A stretch of DNA of 64,000 nucleotides from Symbiodinium kawagutii (Eukaryota > Sar > Dinophyceae > Suessiales > Symbiodiniaceae): NCBI GenBank assembly GCA_009767595.1, contig VSDK01010369.1:343639-407638 (forward strand), in the 5' to 3' direction. The notes below the pieces were generated by a model that saw nothing but the letters and a program-made list of their open reading frames with translations, did not search any database and had not been told where the DNA came from. The position numbers were made by a program, and so were the translations under genes. Positions 1 to 12,600 of this stretch are shown here, piece by piece (position 1 is the first letter of the stretch; each line of letters opens with the position of its first letter).

Positions 1-513
1 CCGTTACTATTTAGTCAAGCATCATCAGCACGCATCGACCATCACCATTTTCGTCAGTGGGAATTGATGGTGGAAGATCGTAAGAAACCATTGTTACGAA
101 TCCATCAAACATCAATTAAGCAGTGTATGAATCGTCAAGTGACCATGCAACACTCTGTGCCTGAAGTTTCAGCCATCAATTGATGCTTGATCAATGTAAG
201 CAGTGTTTTCTTAGCCATCAATTGAAACAGTCTGTTGCTCAAACCACTATGGCTCAATGTTTGTCCATCAACTCTAATGGATTGGTTCATTCATTTATTT
301 CCCTCAATTATTTTGATCATTGATCACCATAGTACATAATTTCTGTTTCACCATCAACTCCAATGATTATTGAACCATTCATTTACCATTCATTGACTTA
401 TTGGTAACCATTACTAGCCAATAGCCAATAATTAACCAACCATCACCATTGATGAACCATTCGTTAACCAACCATTCGTTAACCAACCATCATTAACCTG
501 TTGCTCCCCCGAG
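1..513. other. intron-like low-complexity DNA upstream of the first exon
   Basis: No coding segment is recognisable. The sequence is rich in CCATCAA, AACCATT and TTAACCAACC words, the CCA-type tract that precedes several exons in this window. It is probably the 3' end of an intron of the coiled-coil gene whose earlier exons lie upstream of base 1. Confidence 0.6.
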
Positions 514-621
514 GCCTCCTTCCTCCAGCGCGGTGGTGACGCGGTGCAGCTTTTGTCGCGAGCTGTGGAGCGGAATCAGAGGTTGAGCAGCGACGCCAAG
601 CGACGCGTCAGCGCCTTCCTG
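514..621 (+). CDS. coiled-coil gene, exon 1 of those visible
   Basis: 36 codons beginning ASFLQRGGDAVQLL and ending RVSAFL, arginine-rich. Acceptor is GAG|G and the donor is GC at 622. The exon sits exactly where flanking low-complexity DNA changes from CCA-type (upstream) to TGG-type (downstream). Confidence 0.75.
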
Positions 622-3600
622 GCACCGCGGATGCAGCGCAGAGTGGAACGGAGCGGTGGAGTGGTTAGGCGATGGTAAAGTGGTGGTTAGGTGTGAGATG
701 AGATGGGTAAAATGGTGGTTAGATGAGGATAGAGTGGTGCAAGGATGGTTAAATGTGGGTAAAATGATGGTTAGATGGTTAATTGAGGGTTAGATGTTGA
801 TCAGATGATGGTTAAGTGATGGTCAAAGTTTAGTGAAGCGATGGTTAGATTACGGAAGAATGATGGCAACATGATGGTGATGTGATGGTTCAGCGATGGG
901 TCAGTCGTGGTTCGATGTATGCAAAATTTTTGCTCTGCACGACGCGTACTTTGAAGTGATGACTTGAGGCTCGGTTCAAGCGGGACTGAGCACACTTCAA
1001 AGTTTCTCCCAAGTTGCAAGTGCCCCCGAGTTGTTGTTGTGGTTGCATCTGGTCCCATCTGGCAATTTTTCATTCGTTGTGCCGCGAAGTTTGGGTGCTC
1101 AATACATTGTCAGAGGTGAAACTGAGCTGCTGATAGAAGGTTCTGGACCAACTTTCATTGTACTATTGGGTTGATTTGAAATAAAAACTTGTTACAAGCA
1201 TCAGTCAAAGGGCTTTTCAATTATCCAATGTGTTATGGCAATCAACGGCGCAGAAACTGTGATCCAACTAGCTATCAAGATTGCTTTCGCCACTGAGCCC
1301 ACCGGGTTGGACATCCGGTGTTGCTCCTGTTGCTGTTTTTATTAGTGGTGAGTTTTAAAAAGTAATCAGCAGCTAGGTTACTCAATGAAACATCGAAACT
1401 TTACAAACTTCACCAAGAACCATCCACCAAGCACCACCTAACGCCAAAAACCCATCCACCAAGCACCACCTATAACCAACCACCAACCACCACCTAACCA
1501 ACAACCCACCATCATCTTTTTTGGTTCGTTGGTTGGTTGGTGGATGCTGCTCCGATCCTGAGGCCCACCGTGGCACCGAGTCTCCTGGCTTTGTTGTGGG
1601 CATGCTGTGCCTCGGCGGTACGCCAGGGAGGGTGCGTCAGGCAGCGTTACGCAGCTGATTCGATTCGTTGGTTTATGGCCCACCTACAAGGAGGGCCCCT
1701 AACAAGCTATAGTCGTTGGGTTATGACTAGGGCAAGTACCAGTTATGATAGATATAACTAGCTCGTTAAATGGCCTTATGAACCAACTTAAGACTAGGGG
1801 GCCCACCTTGTAAGTATAGTAATACCTTCCCCAACTGAGAGTTACCCTAGTGAAGTAACCCAAGTTCATGAACTCGGGGTACCACCCTGTGGGTTGACTT
1901 CTATTCATCACGACTTCGGGATACCAACCAGGTGCTATTGTCGTACCAATCAGATTCACATCATTAATCATCACTAAGCCATGATATTCCAAAACATAAA
2001 GCATTTTGGTAGCACTTGTTATCTCCCATAAGCCATTGAGTTGTATCAATCTTTGGACTCATGCGCTTGACCACGCCAAGCAGCCGAGCAGGTCCGGCAT
2101 CAAGGATGACACACAGGAGGAGATCCAGGTCGAAACCTCCGCAGAGGAAAAGGCTGTGGAGAACTTCGACCAAGTGGAGCTTGGGATGCAGTGGTTGTTG
2201 GTTGGGGAAGGATGTAGCAGTGGCCAGTATAAAGCGGTAGTACTGGTAAACATAGGAGATCATAACCAACAGTACTGGTTGAACAATGTTGAACATCACC
2301 AACAATAGGTAGTATAAGCAGTAGTAATGATAAAAAATAAGCAGTAGTAATGGTAATAAATAGGTAGTATGGTAAACAGTAGTTACCCTAGTCATCACCA
2401 GTAGTAATGGTAAATAGTGGCCAGTATGACCAGTAGCAATGGTAAAAACATACTGTTGGTGATGTTTAGTCAGTATAGCAGTATAGCCTATTTTTAGCCA
2501 GTATAACCAGTAGTATCCGGTAGTAATGGTAAAAATAGGAGATCATAACCAACAATACTGGTTAAACATCACCAGCAATGGACCGTAGAATGGTTGAGTA
2601 TATGGTGGTGTCTCAAAATATGGATGATCTCATGATGGTTTTATATGGGAATATTTCACGATTTATAGGGGATAATGACCAACAATCATAGGGGATATAC
2701 CAACCATATCGGGGGTTCTCAAGCCATAGGGGGCCCCAAAATGGTTGGTTTGTTAGTAAAAATGACTCACATTGGAAGATTTGAGTGTACCCCTATTTTG
2801 AGAAACACCCATATGTAGCAATGACAAGCACAACGGTTGCAATAACAAGCACAACGGCGAGGACAAGCAGAACAAGATCGATGGTAAAGATAACACGAAC
2901 AAAAAGAACAAGAAAGAACAAAAACAAGACGAAGGAAAAGAAGGAGGAGAACAAGAAGAAGCAGGAAAATCAGAAGAACAATACCAACAAGAAAATGGAA
3001 AAACACCAAAAAAGAGCAACAACAGCAGCAACAACAACAACAACAATAGCCATTGACAAACATGGCAATACCAACAAGAAAATGGAAAAACACCAAAAAA
3101 GAGCAACAACAGCAACAACAAAAAAAACAACAATAGCCACTGAAAAACATGGCCGAGTCTATCGGCTTATATCGACTTGCGAAATATCATTGGCATATCA
3201 ATCCCGGCATGCTGGAAAGACACAGGGGATGGTTCCACCTAGAAACAATGATTTCGACCCATGGCTGCAATGGCGAGGCAAGACATGTCAGCTGCGCTGG
3301 CGCTTTGCTCTCCCAGGAATCCGCCAAGAAGACGGAGATTGCCACGCTGCTCAACACCTTCGAGAGGAAGATGAAGAACATCGGAGAGAAGCAGGCAGAA
3401 ATTGGATGCTCGCGCGCTGCCAATGCAACCATGGTCACAAACAAGATGATTATAAACGCGTCTAACCATTTTTACATTTATTAGTCATACATTATCACCA
3501 CATATCAACACCAATAAACATAGCAATATTTCCCGTGTTTGGCCAAGTTAGAGTCATTTCAGATCACCAGAACAGCGCTTTGACCAGCAATCATGGTGAT

Positions 3601-6600
3601 GTGACCTGTCAATTTTAGGGACGCACACTGATTTAATTCCACGACGTAAGGTACTTGTATTCTAAGGCATTAGACAGAACTGATCTCATTTGCGAATCCC
3701 ATGTTTGAGGACTGTAAGTGGGTAAGAGAAATTCAAAGACCATCCAAGTCTAGTTGCTTGGACCTGTTGAGCAGCCATTGGCAAGCGGTAAAGCAGCAGC
3801 TATTCCAATAGGAATCCCTGTGGCGTTGACACTGTTGTCTTGCGTACGGCAGTCCTGTTCCAAAGCTGATTGTTGCCATCGTTTTTCGTGAGTCTGCATT
3901 TCAGTGACGCTTGTTGAGACTTCAAGACACCCGAGATCCGGTAGACTCTTGGTAAAAGACTTGCCCAAAGGTCAGATCTCAGAGGGGGACATGATCACCA
4001 CTATGATCTCCCTGTTGTTGTTGATGATGTTGTTGTTGGTGGCGGTGCTGTTGTTGTTGGTTCTGATGTTGTTGTTGTTGGTTCTATTCCAAGTACTGTT
4101 TGCACATTGCTGATCATTACTGTTCCTGTCATGAATCACCAATCAAGTTCCCATGCTAAGCACCATCACAGGTGGAGGCAGTGAATCTGAAGAGGGAGCT
4201 GTCTGAGCAAGGCGAATCCATCGAGGCCGATGTGATCCCCGTTTGGGATTGGGTTGTTGCCATGTGCCATCACATGAGTTGTTGGTAGCTGCTAGCAGTT
4301 GACATAACCACATGGTCTGATATGGTTATATGACTGGTAAAACATCGTTGGAAACGGAGGCTAGCCATGACTGTGAAGCTGGTTGATGAATGTTGAGATC
4401 AGCTCCAACTGAGTCTTAGAAGTTGGCCAAAGCAAGCAACTGATGGGCCATAGTCTGAGCACTGATGATGATGGTCACTGATTCATATTTGTTGGTAATA
4501 AGTTTCTGGGATATGGCAGTGTCAAAACTCCGTACCCCTGGTTCCCCATCATTAACCATTGTTTTTCCCATTATTGTTGGTTAACACCCACCATTATTGG
4601 TTGGTTCATACTGACCCATCCCCACAAAATGGCAAATTTCCTGACCTGGTTCAACATAGGAATGTGAGAATGTCCCAGCCCCAGGGTCCCAGCAAGCATC
4701 TACACATGACTGCTGATCAGAAATCTTGATGATGATTAATCAACCATGGTTATCCACCGTTGACCAATGTTAATCAGCTGTTTGATGTGGGGGAGAGCCA
4801 CCGTTACAACAGTTGCTATCAGTTGCTTTGCTTGGCTATTGACCAGCTTATGTTCACACCAAAGCTGTACGTTTATATATATATATATACAGATATGATG
4901 TATTTGCGAGATTCTCAAAATGGCGAACCCCCAAAATGGTTGCTTTATTACTTTATCAATGGTTAAGATTAGATGATTTAGGGGGTACTCTTGTGACTTG
5001 AGAAACACGCATTTGTTGGCGAATTCCGCCAAATATGATTCAGGTTTCATCCTCAAACATCCATGAAGGATCATCCACCCAGGGGTTTACCCTCACGAGT
5101 CGTTAGTTCATCAGGTCCTGAGTCATCATTGACCATCAACCATTCTGCCACAGATGACAAAATAGACTTGAATGAATGCTGATTATGACCCACACTGACC
5201 CACACAGTTTCCAGTGAACTCGAGCTGGCTGTGTCCAACTGGATGTTGCTATATCATTATCTACCCATTGTTTGGGATGGTGGACTTTCGATCATCAATA
5301 ACCAGCAGGATGGTTCGATACCATGATTATTCATTATGCTTGAACAATAGTAACTGTTGCGAACCATATTGATGCAGAGCCATATTGATCATAACAGGTT
5401 AGATGATAAGTGGTTACTAACCACATTGACTTTAAGCATATTGACTTTTAACACGTTACTAGACACATTGGTCATAACATTTGATTATGGCTCATGATGG
5501 TTATTCTTGTTCGTAGCTGTTACTAACCAACCATATGGATCCAGAACCACACGGATTGTAGCAGGTTAGATCAGAACCATATGGATACAAAATGACTGTT
5601 TCTTAATGAACTGTGAACTAATGTTACTAACCATTTTGATCATAACCATATTGATCATAACAGGTTAGATGATAGCTGTTAATGATGGCTAATGACCATA
5701 TGGATCCATCCCCAGCTGTTCAGGATGACAAGAAGATGCTGGCCGAGTTGACCCAGAGCTGCGCTCAGAAGGTGCAATGATCGGGGTATCAAGGCCTATC
5801 ATGATTAGATGGTTCGCATTTTTTTAATAGGGGTATCCATGTTAAGAAAGGCCACATGATAGTAACATCTACCAAACATGGAACCAAGCACTTAACATAG
5901 GGGTTTCAAGGCCTAACCATTCAGAACCTGATTATAACTTACTTGGGTTTTTCTCAACATATGGTTAGTAATGTTGCTTAATCGTGGCTATCAACTTAGT
6001 AGTGAATAACAATGGCTTAGAACGGCTAATGATAGTCAATCATAGTTGATAAGGACTATTACATTCCTGGTTCGGTAAATCGTTCGAGGGTTCACCCCAT
6101 ATTGCTATATTGGCATTCGTTTGTTACCATATCCTATATCATTTTCGTCCTCAAAGGAATCCTGGCCCAACATGACATTGGGCTTGGCTGTTGGTAGCAT
6201 GTTGGGGTGTCCCCAAAAGCAGTATTAGGTCAATGGCATCTCGCAGGGGTTGCTGATGCACTGACAATGAGGTATTCTGATTATGATCCTAGTATGGCTG
6301 TAACTACTAAAACCCCTTTACTTCGGCCATAGATCACTTGCCATTGCCAAAGTAAAAGTCGTAGCCATTCCACCATATATAGCACTAGTGTGGGTGACAC
6401 AAGACATTTACCAGGGTAATAGCCACTAACAACTAGTATGGTTGTAACCATTTGAGAACCATGAAAACTATGTAATTTCTTGGAGCCAAGTAATAGCCAT
6501 CAACCACAGAGAATGCTCATAACCCCTATAACCATCTGCTAGCTCTTAAGTATTAAAATCATTTTTCCCCTAGTTACCGGTATGGCTGAACATCAACCAT

Positions 6601-9600
6601 TGATAAGTAGTATGCAACTTGATGGCTTAATCTTCCTGAAGTGAATTCTGTATCTATACCGTTTGAACCATTTCCTCTAGTTAGTACTATGGCTGGCTAA
6701 ACATCATTTGATATCATTAAACCTAGCATGATTGTACACATGTTGTAACCATTATTAACTATTCATCATTTCACTATTTGACAATGAATGATTATGTAAT
6801 TCGTATGGTTGATGGTGGTATAGCTACCTGCAGCATCTCAACTTCCACGCTAGGGGAAGGACTGGGAGCAACGCAAAGCTGCGCGGCAAGAGGAGCAGAT
6901 GGCTCTGCAGGACTGGGGGGCCTCACCTTGCAATGAAGGTTGGTGGAGATTGGTGGAGGTGGGTGGTGGTGAATGGTCGTCTACATTATGTCGGTTTGGC
7001 TGGTCGTGAATGGTGGTGAACGAGTGGTTTACAAAGTTTTCTGATGGTTAAACGATGATTAAGGGTGGTTGATTGATGGTCAATTGATAGTTACTTGATC
7101 GGTAATTTGGTTCATTGATGGTTAGTGGATGGTTCATGATGGTCAAGGGTCGTGTCCAGTTGGATCCAGCTGGGATATGGCAACTCTAGGAACTGGTTAG
7201 TCGGTCGGTGGCTCCGTTGCATGCGCTTGCTTGGGACGATAGTGAGCACCCGCAGCCTAGTGTAGGGACAACTTGCAAAAACTTCTTGTCCATGCTGGCA
7301 GGGCATGTGCATCAACAGCTTTGCTTTTGCCCAAAGTCAGCAATGGGTACGGTTTTCTGCGAGCTTTTTCCTGGCTATGGAATGCTAGAACCCACATGGG
7401 GGTTTCTCAAAATTGGGGTACCCCCAAAAATGGCCGGTTTGTCACTATATATGACTAATAATAGATGACTTGGGGGTCCCCTATTTTCAGAAACACCTAT
7501 ATATGTAATTAGTCAACCCTGGATATTAACGGCCAAGAGTGAGCTGCTACAACTGGAACCCATGGCCCCTGGTTTGAGCGGAGGTGACGGATCGTCTTGA
7601 TCCTCTTGCATGTGTAGGTGTCAGCTGATGTCACAATAGAGACAGACAGAGACCTATAGAGTCTACTATAGAGATAGATAGAGATAGGCATAGATAGATG
7701 GATAGATAGATAGACAGATAGATAGATAGATAGATAGGTAGGTAGGTAGGTAGGTAGATCCATGCATCTCCTACAGGCGTCTTATTTTGGAGACTTCCGC
7801 TACCACCTTGTGCGAGACTGCTGTTCATGGACGCCAACAAGCAACAATCAGCATTAGCCAACTACCACTATGGGACATGACCACAGTGGTTGAAAATGAT
7901 CATCAATGACCATTGATCGACAATAACGACATGCCAATCATCAGCAGTGCTTGTGTCAACTGACGAACTCTAAGGAGCCATAATCATCACTCACACGGAT
8001 TGATATCACTATGACCATGGTGGTAACCCCTGAGCCTTGGCTGAACCCTGAAGTCAGGGCCGAGCCAATAGGGAATTCATGCGATGGTAAATATTCCATA
8101 CCCATACCAAAGCAATCAGCAAATATAGCCTTGTGATTGTTGATAGCTGGCCGGCTGGATATGTATCCAGCATTCTGATATCTATGTATTTATATATATA
8201 TATAGATATGTGTTTAGATTTGATCATCATCAACCACTATAACCATTAAAACCACTAGTTAGCCACTAATTAACCATGGCTGAACTAAGCACGAACCAGA
8301 TACATATATCTGACGCCCTGCAGGATACCATCAAGATGCTGAACTCCGACAACTCTCTGGACCTCTTCCGTAAACGCGGCACAGCATTGATCCAGGTGGC
8401 CAATCATGATAAGGTGCAGCAGGCCCGGGGCCGCGCCATGAAGCTTTGGAGTGGTGCAAATGTTTGGCAAATGGTTGGGCATGAGCATCAAAAAAGAATA
8501 TTATTTGCATCAAAAAAAAATTATTATCTGCATCAAAAAAAAATATTATAGGCATCAAAAAAAATTATTCTTGTTAACAATAATAATAGAAAGGAAGGAA
8601 GGAAGGAAGGAAGGAAGGAAGGAAGGAAGGAAGAAGGGAGGGAAGGAAGGAAGGAAGGAAGGAAGGGGAAGGAAGGAAGGAAGAAGGGAGGGAAGGGAAG
8701 GAGGGAAGGAAGGAAGGAAGAAATGAAGGAAGGAGGACGCCAACAAAGGAGCGTAGGTGTTGTCAGCTTGCTTTGGGGGGAGGCGCTGCGCCCTCCCCCC
8801 AATCCCCCCTCCCTTTTTTTTGCCACATCAAAGCTTGCCAATCTTCAACATGCTACTCCACATGTGGGTACAAGAGTGCACGGATCTCTCTACATGTTTG
8901 CTTGCTTATGGGGGGGCTGCGTCCCCCCCAACCCCCCGCTAATGCAATGTTGGTGACCGATGATCTACATATATATACATTTCATTTGCTTCAACCTAAA
9001 GCATTACATAGGAACATAAGTGTTGTCGTTCTGCTTTGGGGGGAGGCCCCCTCCCGCTTTTCTTTGGCCAAATCACAGCTTGCGCATCTTCAACGGGCTG
9101 CTGCGCACGTATGATTCCCACAGTGCCCATATCTCTCTACAACCCCCCCGCTTCTGTTTATTTGGGATTTTTGTTTTGGTTCTATAAGGTCCCATGTTGT
9201 GAAAAGCCGCACAAAGTGACTGAGAAAACCCTGCGTCGTGCTCCCCATGCAAGAAAGATGAAGTTTGCTAGGCATCCGTGCAACGGCCCAGCCACAAGGG
9301 TGGATGATAGGGCCCTTTGGCTATGTTCTTGGGGAATAATTTTTTTTTTGATCCTGATAATATTTTTTTTGATCCTTGGGGAATAATATTTTTTTGATCC
9401 TGATAATATTTTTTTTTGATGGTGTGCCCAATGGTTGGGTACTGATGGTTGGATGATGCTTAATCTTCAGGTTAATGGTAGGTTAACAATGATTGGTTAA
9501 TAATGATCATTGACCATTATTGATCAGGATCAGATAATGGTTGGCTGACAGTGGCTAATGGTCGGTTGGAATTATGGTTAATTAGGTTTGCTGAACAGTT

Positions 9601-12600
9601 GGTTTTTAGTAGTTGTTGTGGATCAACGGACATGACGGCTTATACTATGATTGGTTTGAAGAGTTTTCCACAACAGAAGTCCGATCTTACCCTGAAATCG
9701 CCGCGTGGAATGATGTAAGCTTTCGGGATGTGTGTTAGCATCCTTTGGTTGCACTGTACCTTCTCATACGTGAAAGATATACCGTTGAATCTTGAGTACT
9801 GCTTAATGCGAAGGTATCCTCGCTGAGGGGTTTGTAGGTCATTGGACCACAATTGGTAAGCATCAAACCACTAGTCGTTGTGAAACCTATTGTTCTATCT
9901 AATTGGTTGATTACAAACCACGAGTTGTTAAACCACTCTACTTGGTAGTTGTAAAACATTTAGATTGCTAAATCCGTGATTAATTTGTTAGTTAAGCCAT
10001 TGTTAAACCACCCGTAGTTTTTGATCATGACTACTGTTAAATCCACTAGTCTCTGATCATTAAACCATTCAACCACTAAACTACCAGTTGTTGTTCATCA
10101 AATCATTTGTTGTAACTAGTTGTCGATCATTCAACCGCTCAGCAACGTGTGATCTGTCACTCGCTTGAAAAAAAAAACAGTTCTTAACAATGGTAACCCA
10201 GAATGAAGAATCCCCTCGTTGATTGGCTTGGGGGGTTACCATTTTAAAGGGAAACCAAGGCGAACTTAGGGGATACCCCCCATCAATCCAGGGGTGGCTC
10301 GCTTCATCTTGGGTTGTTCGTGACCTGTTAGCTCGTTAAAAGCCTTAAGCTGGGGCCCGACCCTACAAGCTGCCCGCTGGTGGGGTTGGGTGCTTCTGAT
10401 TCGACATTGAACTATACTTGTATCGACCATTTGCGTGTAGTTACCCTAGTTCTAAACCAACTGAACTCATAACAGGTAAGTTGGCTGTACGAGTTGGTAT
10501 AAAATCAACTAAATTAGTTAACTCTATCAACCAACTAACTCAAACTTAGTCATATAAACAAACTAATTATGTAACTTCAGAACTGCCATCTTAATGACAG
10601 CAAGTGAGCAGGTAGTTCAGTTGGTAAGAACTGAACTAACTTCATATAAACCATATAACGTACTAAACTAAACTAAACAAACTAACTATTTACATAAATT
10701 ACATAACTTCAGAACTGCCAAGTTAGTCCTGTGAACCAACTTAGCGAAGCAGCACCTCCTGTGCTACTGCCGTGGCCACCAGGCCCTTCAGCTCATCCGG
10801 AGAAGCGCACAGCCAGAGCTGAACTTCCTGGCCCTGGCGCTCAGCGGGAAGAAGGTGCGGCACCCGCATTCCGGGTGCGCTGGCAAGGGGTGAAACCGTG
10901 GCGGAAAGGAATGGTTTTATAATGGTGAATTTAATTATGGTCTAACTGTCAAACTAATAATGGTTGATAATGGTCTGACTAATGGTGAACTAAAAATTGA
11001 TAGTGGTTGATGATGGTTTACCAGTGGTTAGTGATGGCTATGATCAATTAATGTTTGATTCATGGTTAGTGATGGTTGATCACTCATGGTCGATCTATTG
11101 TGAATGATGGTTGGTCATGATTCATGGTAGATAGACATTTATGAAAAATGTGTGAACACATGATAATATGTGTTTGTTGCAAGGTTTCCTTCTTTTATGA
11201 TACCTATGCTTTGAATATAAACACTATATAGAAGTTTCAGTGTGCAATTACATGTGTACACGTGCACCTTTTTTGCCTGCTTATGAACACCAGTAGTTTC
11301 ACAGGACCAGCGGCTGGATAACCTGGCAGTTGATGAGTTGATTGTTGCTTGACCACGTAGTGACCCGGGCTCCTGAGAAGAGTCAGTGGCAGTTTCCTGA
11401 GGGGGCATACCAACCAAGAACTCCAGCGGTGATTGACGATTGTATGGGATTACCCTCCGGTAAACAATCCCCCTAGAATCCCTGGAAATTAACGCCAGAA
11501 CCATTTTCAATAATCCAGCTGAGTCCATGCTGGATTTTCCACCTGGGGACTACCAGAGGGTAACTAATGAAGGACCACTCTCATGCAAGTTGGGAAAACC
11601 CCATCCTTGCAGGTCCGTTAGTTTTGGGTAGAAACCAGTAACGAGTTCCACACTTGGACAGACCACATAGTGCAGGGAATTACGAGGTAGGTGAAGACAA
11701 TGTCTGAAAAACTGTGACAAACAGATGATAGTGGTCGAACAGTATATAAAAGATTGCCAACATCCAACAATTATTTACAGTATGTGAAATATCAAGCTTA
11801 TGAAGCATATTGACCATGCATTATTGTTGGTCATTATTCATTTATAAAGAAAAATAAACACAAATGAATGCATGCTTATTATTGTCATTGTATCGATTCT
11901 TCATACAGACTTGGTGCATTCATGGCATCTCAGGAAGACAGATAGATTCGGAGTGTCGTGCTGCAGGCTGATTTCACCAAGATCCTTGAGAAGATTGACG
12001 GCTTGGTCGACTTGTTGAAGCAAGAGTCTACGGATGATAAGTCCAAGAAGGAGTCACTGGGACCAGTCAGGGGTCCACAAAATTAAGCGGACCACAAACA
12101 TGTGGGAACCTTTTCTGGTTGGTGGTTTCAAACATCGTTTATTTTTGTTGACTAATATTTTTTTATAGGGATTGAAACCACCAGCCGGTTTTGTTTGCGC
12201 TTGGGACCATCCCTTTTTTGGGCCTGGCTTATGTGTGAGCGATGCCCATGTGATGGTGAGGAAGCATTTCCACCGGCCAATAGTTGCACAGAACTTATCA
12301 CCGTGTTTGCAGACATGAACGAGCGCCTGATTTACAGTTGGTGGGCGCAGTCAAATATGTATAGCACAAGTACATGCATCCCAAAGAGTGAGCATCATTT
12401 CCCTTAAAACACTTGGTAACATTGTTGGACAGAACAAACAGCAGCCTGTGAATTGAACATCGGAATTTCAAACAAAAGTCGTGCCGGGACCCATCCCGGT
12501 GCCCCTCAAACCTGTTTTTTTAACCATCGAAGCTGGGGGGTCCCATCCTGGTATCATGCTCAATCAGAGAATTCAGTGGCTTAAGTTGCTGGTGATTTCA

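Larger units (their letters stand above)
6911..8323 (+). other. GA-AG intron of the coiled-coil gene
   Basis: Begins with a TGG-rich tract (TGGTGGAGGTGGGTGGTGG). It contains family-A copy 3 and a GATA/GGTA microsatellite, and ends with ACCATTAAAACCACTAG-type sequence before exon 8. No other coding segment was recognised. Confidence 0.7.

Noticed and set aside
2092..2173. TQEEI in exon 3 as helicase motif TGQEEIE, which would place helicase exons upstream
   Set aside because: Neighbouring residues do not match (no FLTG before it), and the exon joins in phase to the coiled-coil exons on both sides.
2785..3465. 226-codon open frame, Lys/Asn/Thr-rich, on the + strand
   Set aside because: It is produced by two direct copies of an A-rich repeat and then runs through the real exon 4 in a wrong frame; no recognisable domain.
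8533..8841. Open frames of 60-100 codons on both strands around the GGAA tract
   Set aside because: Translations of a microsatellite (FLPS / GRKE repeats).
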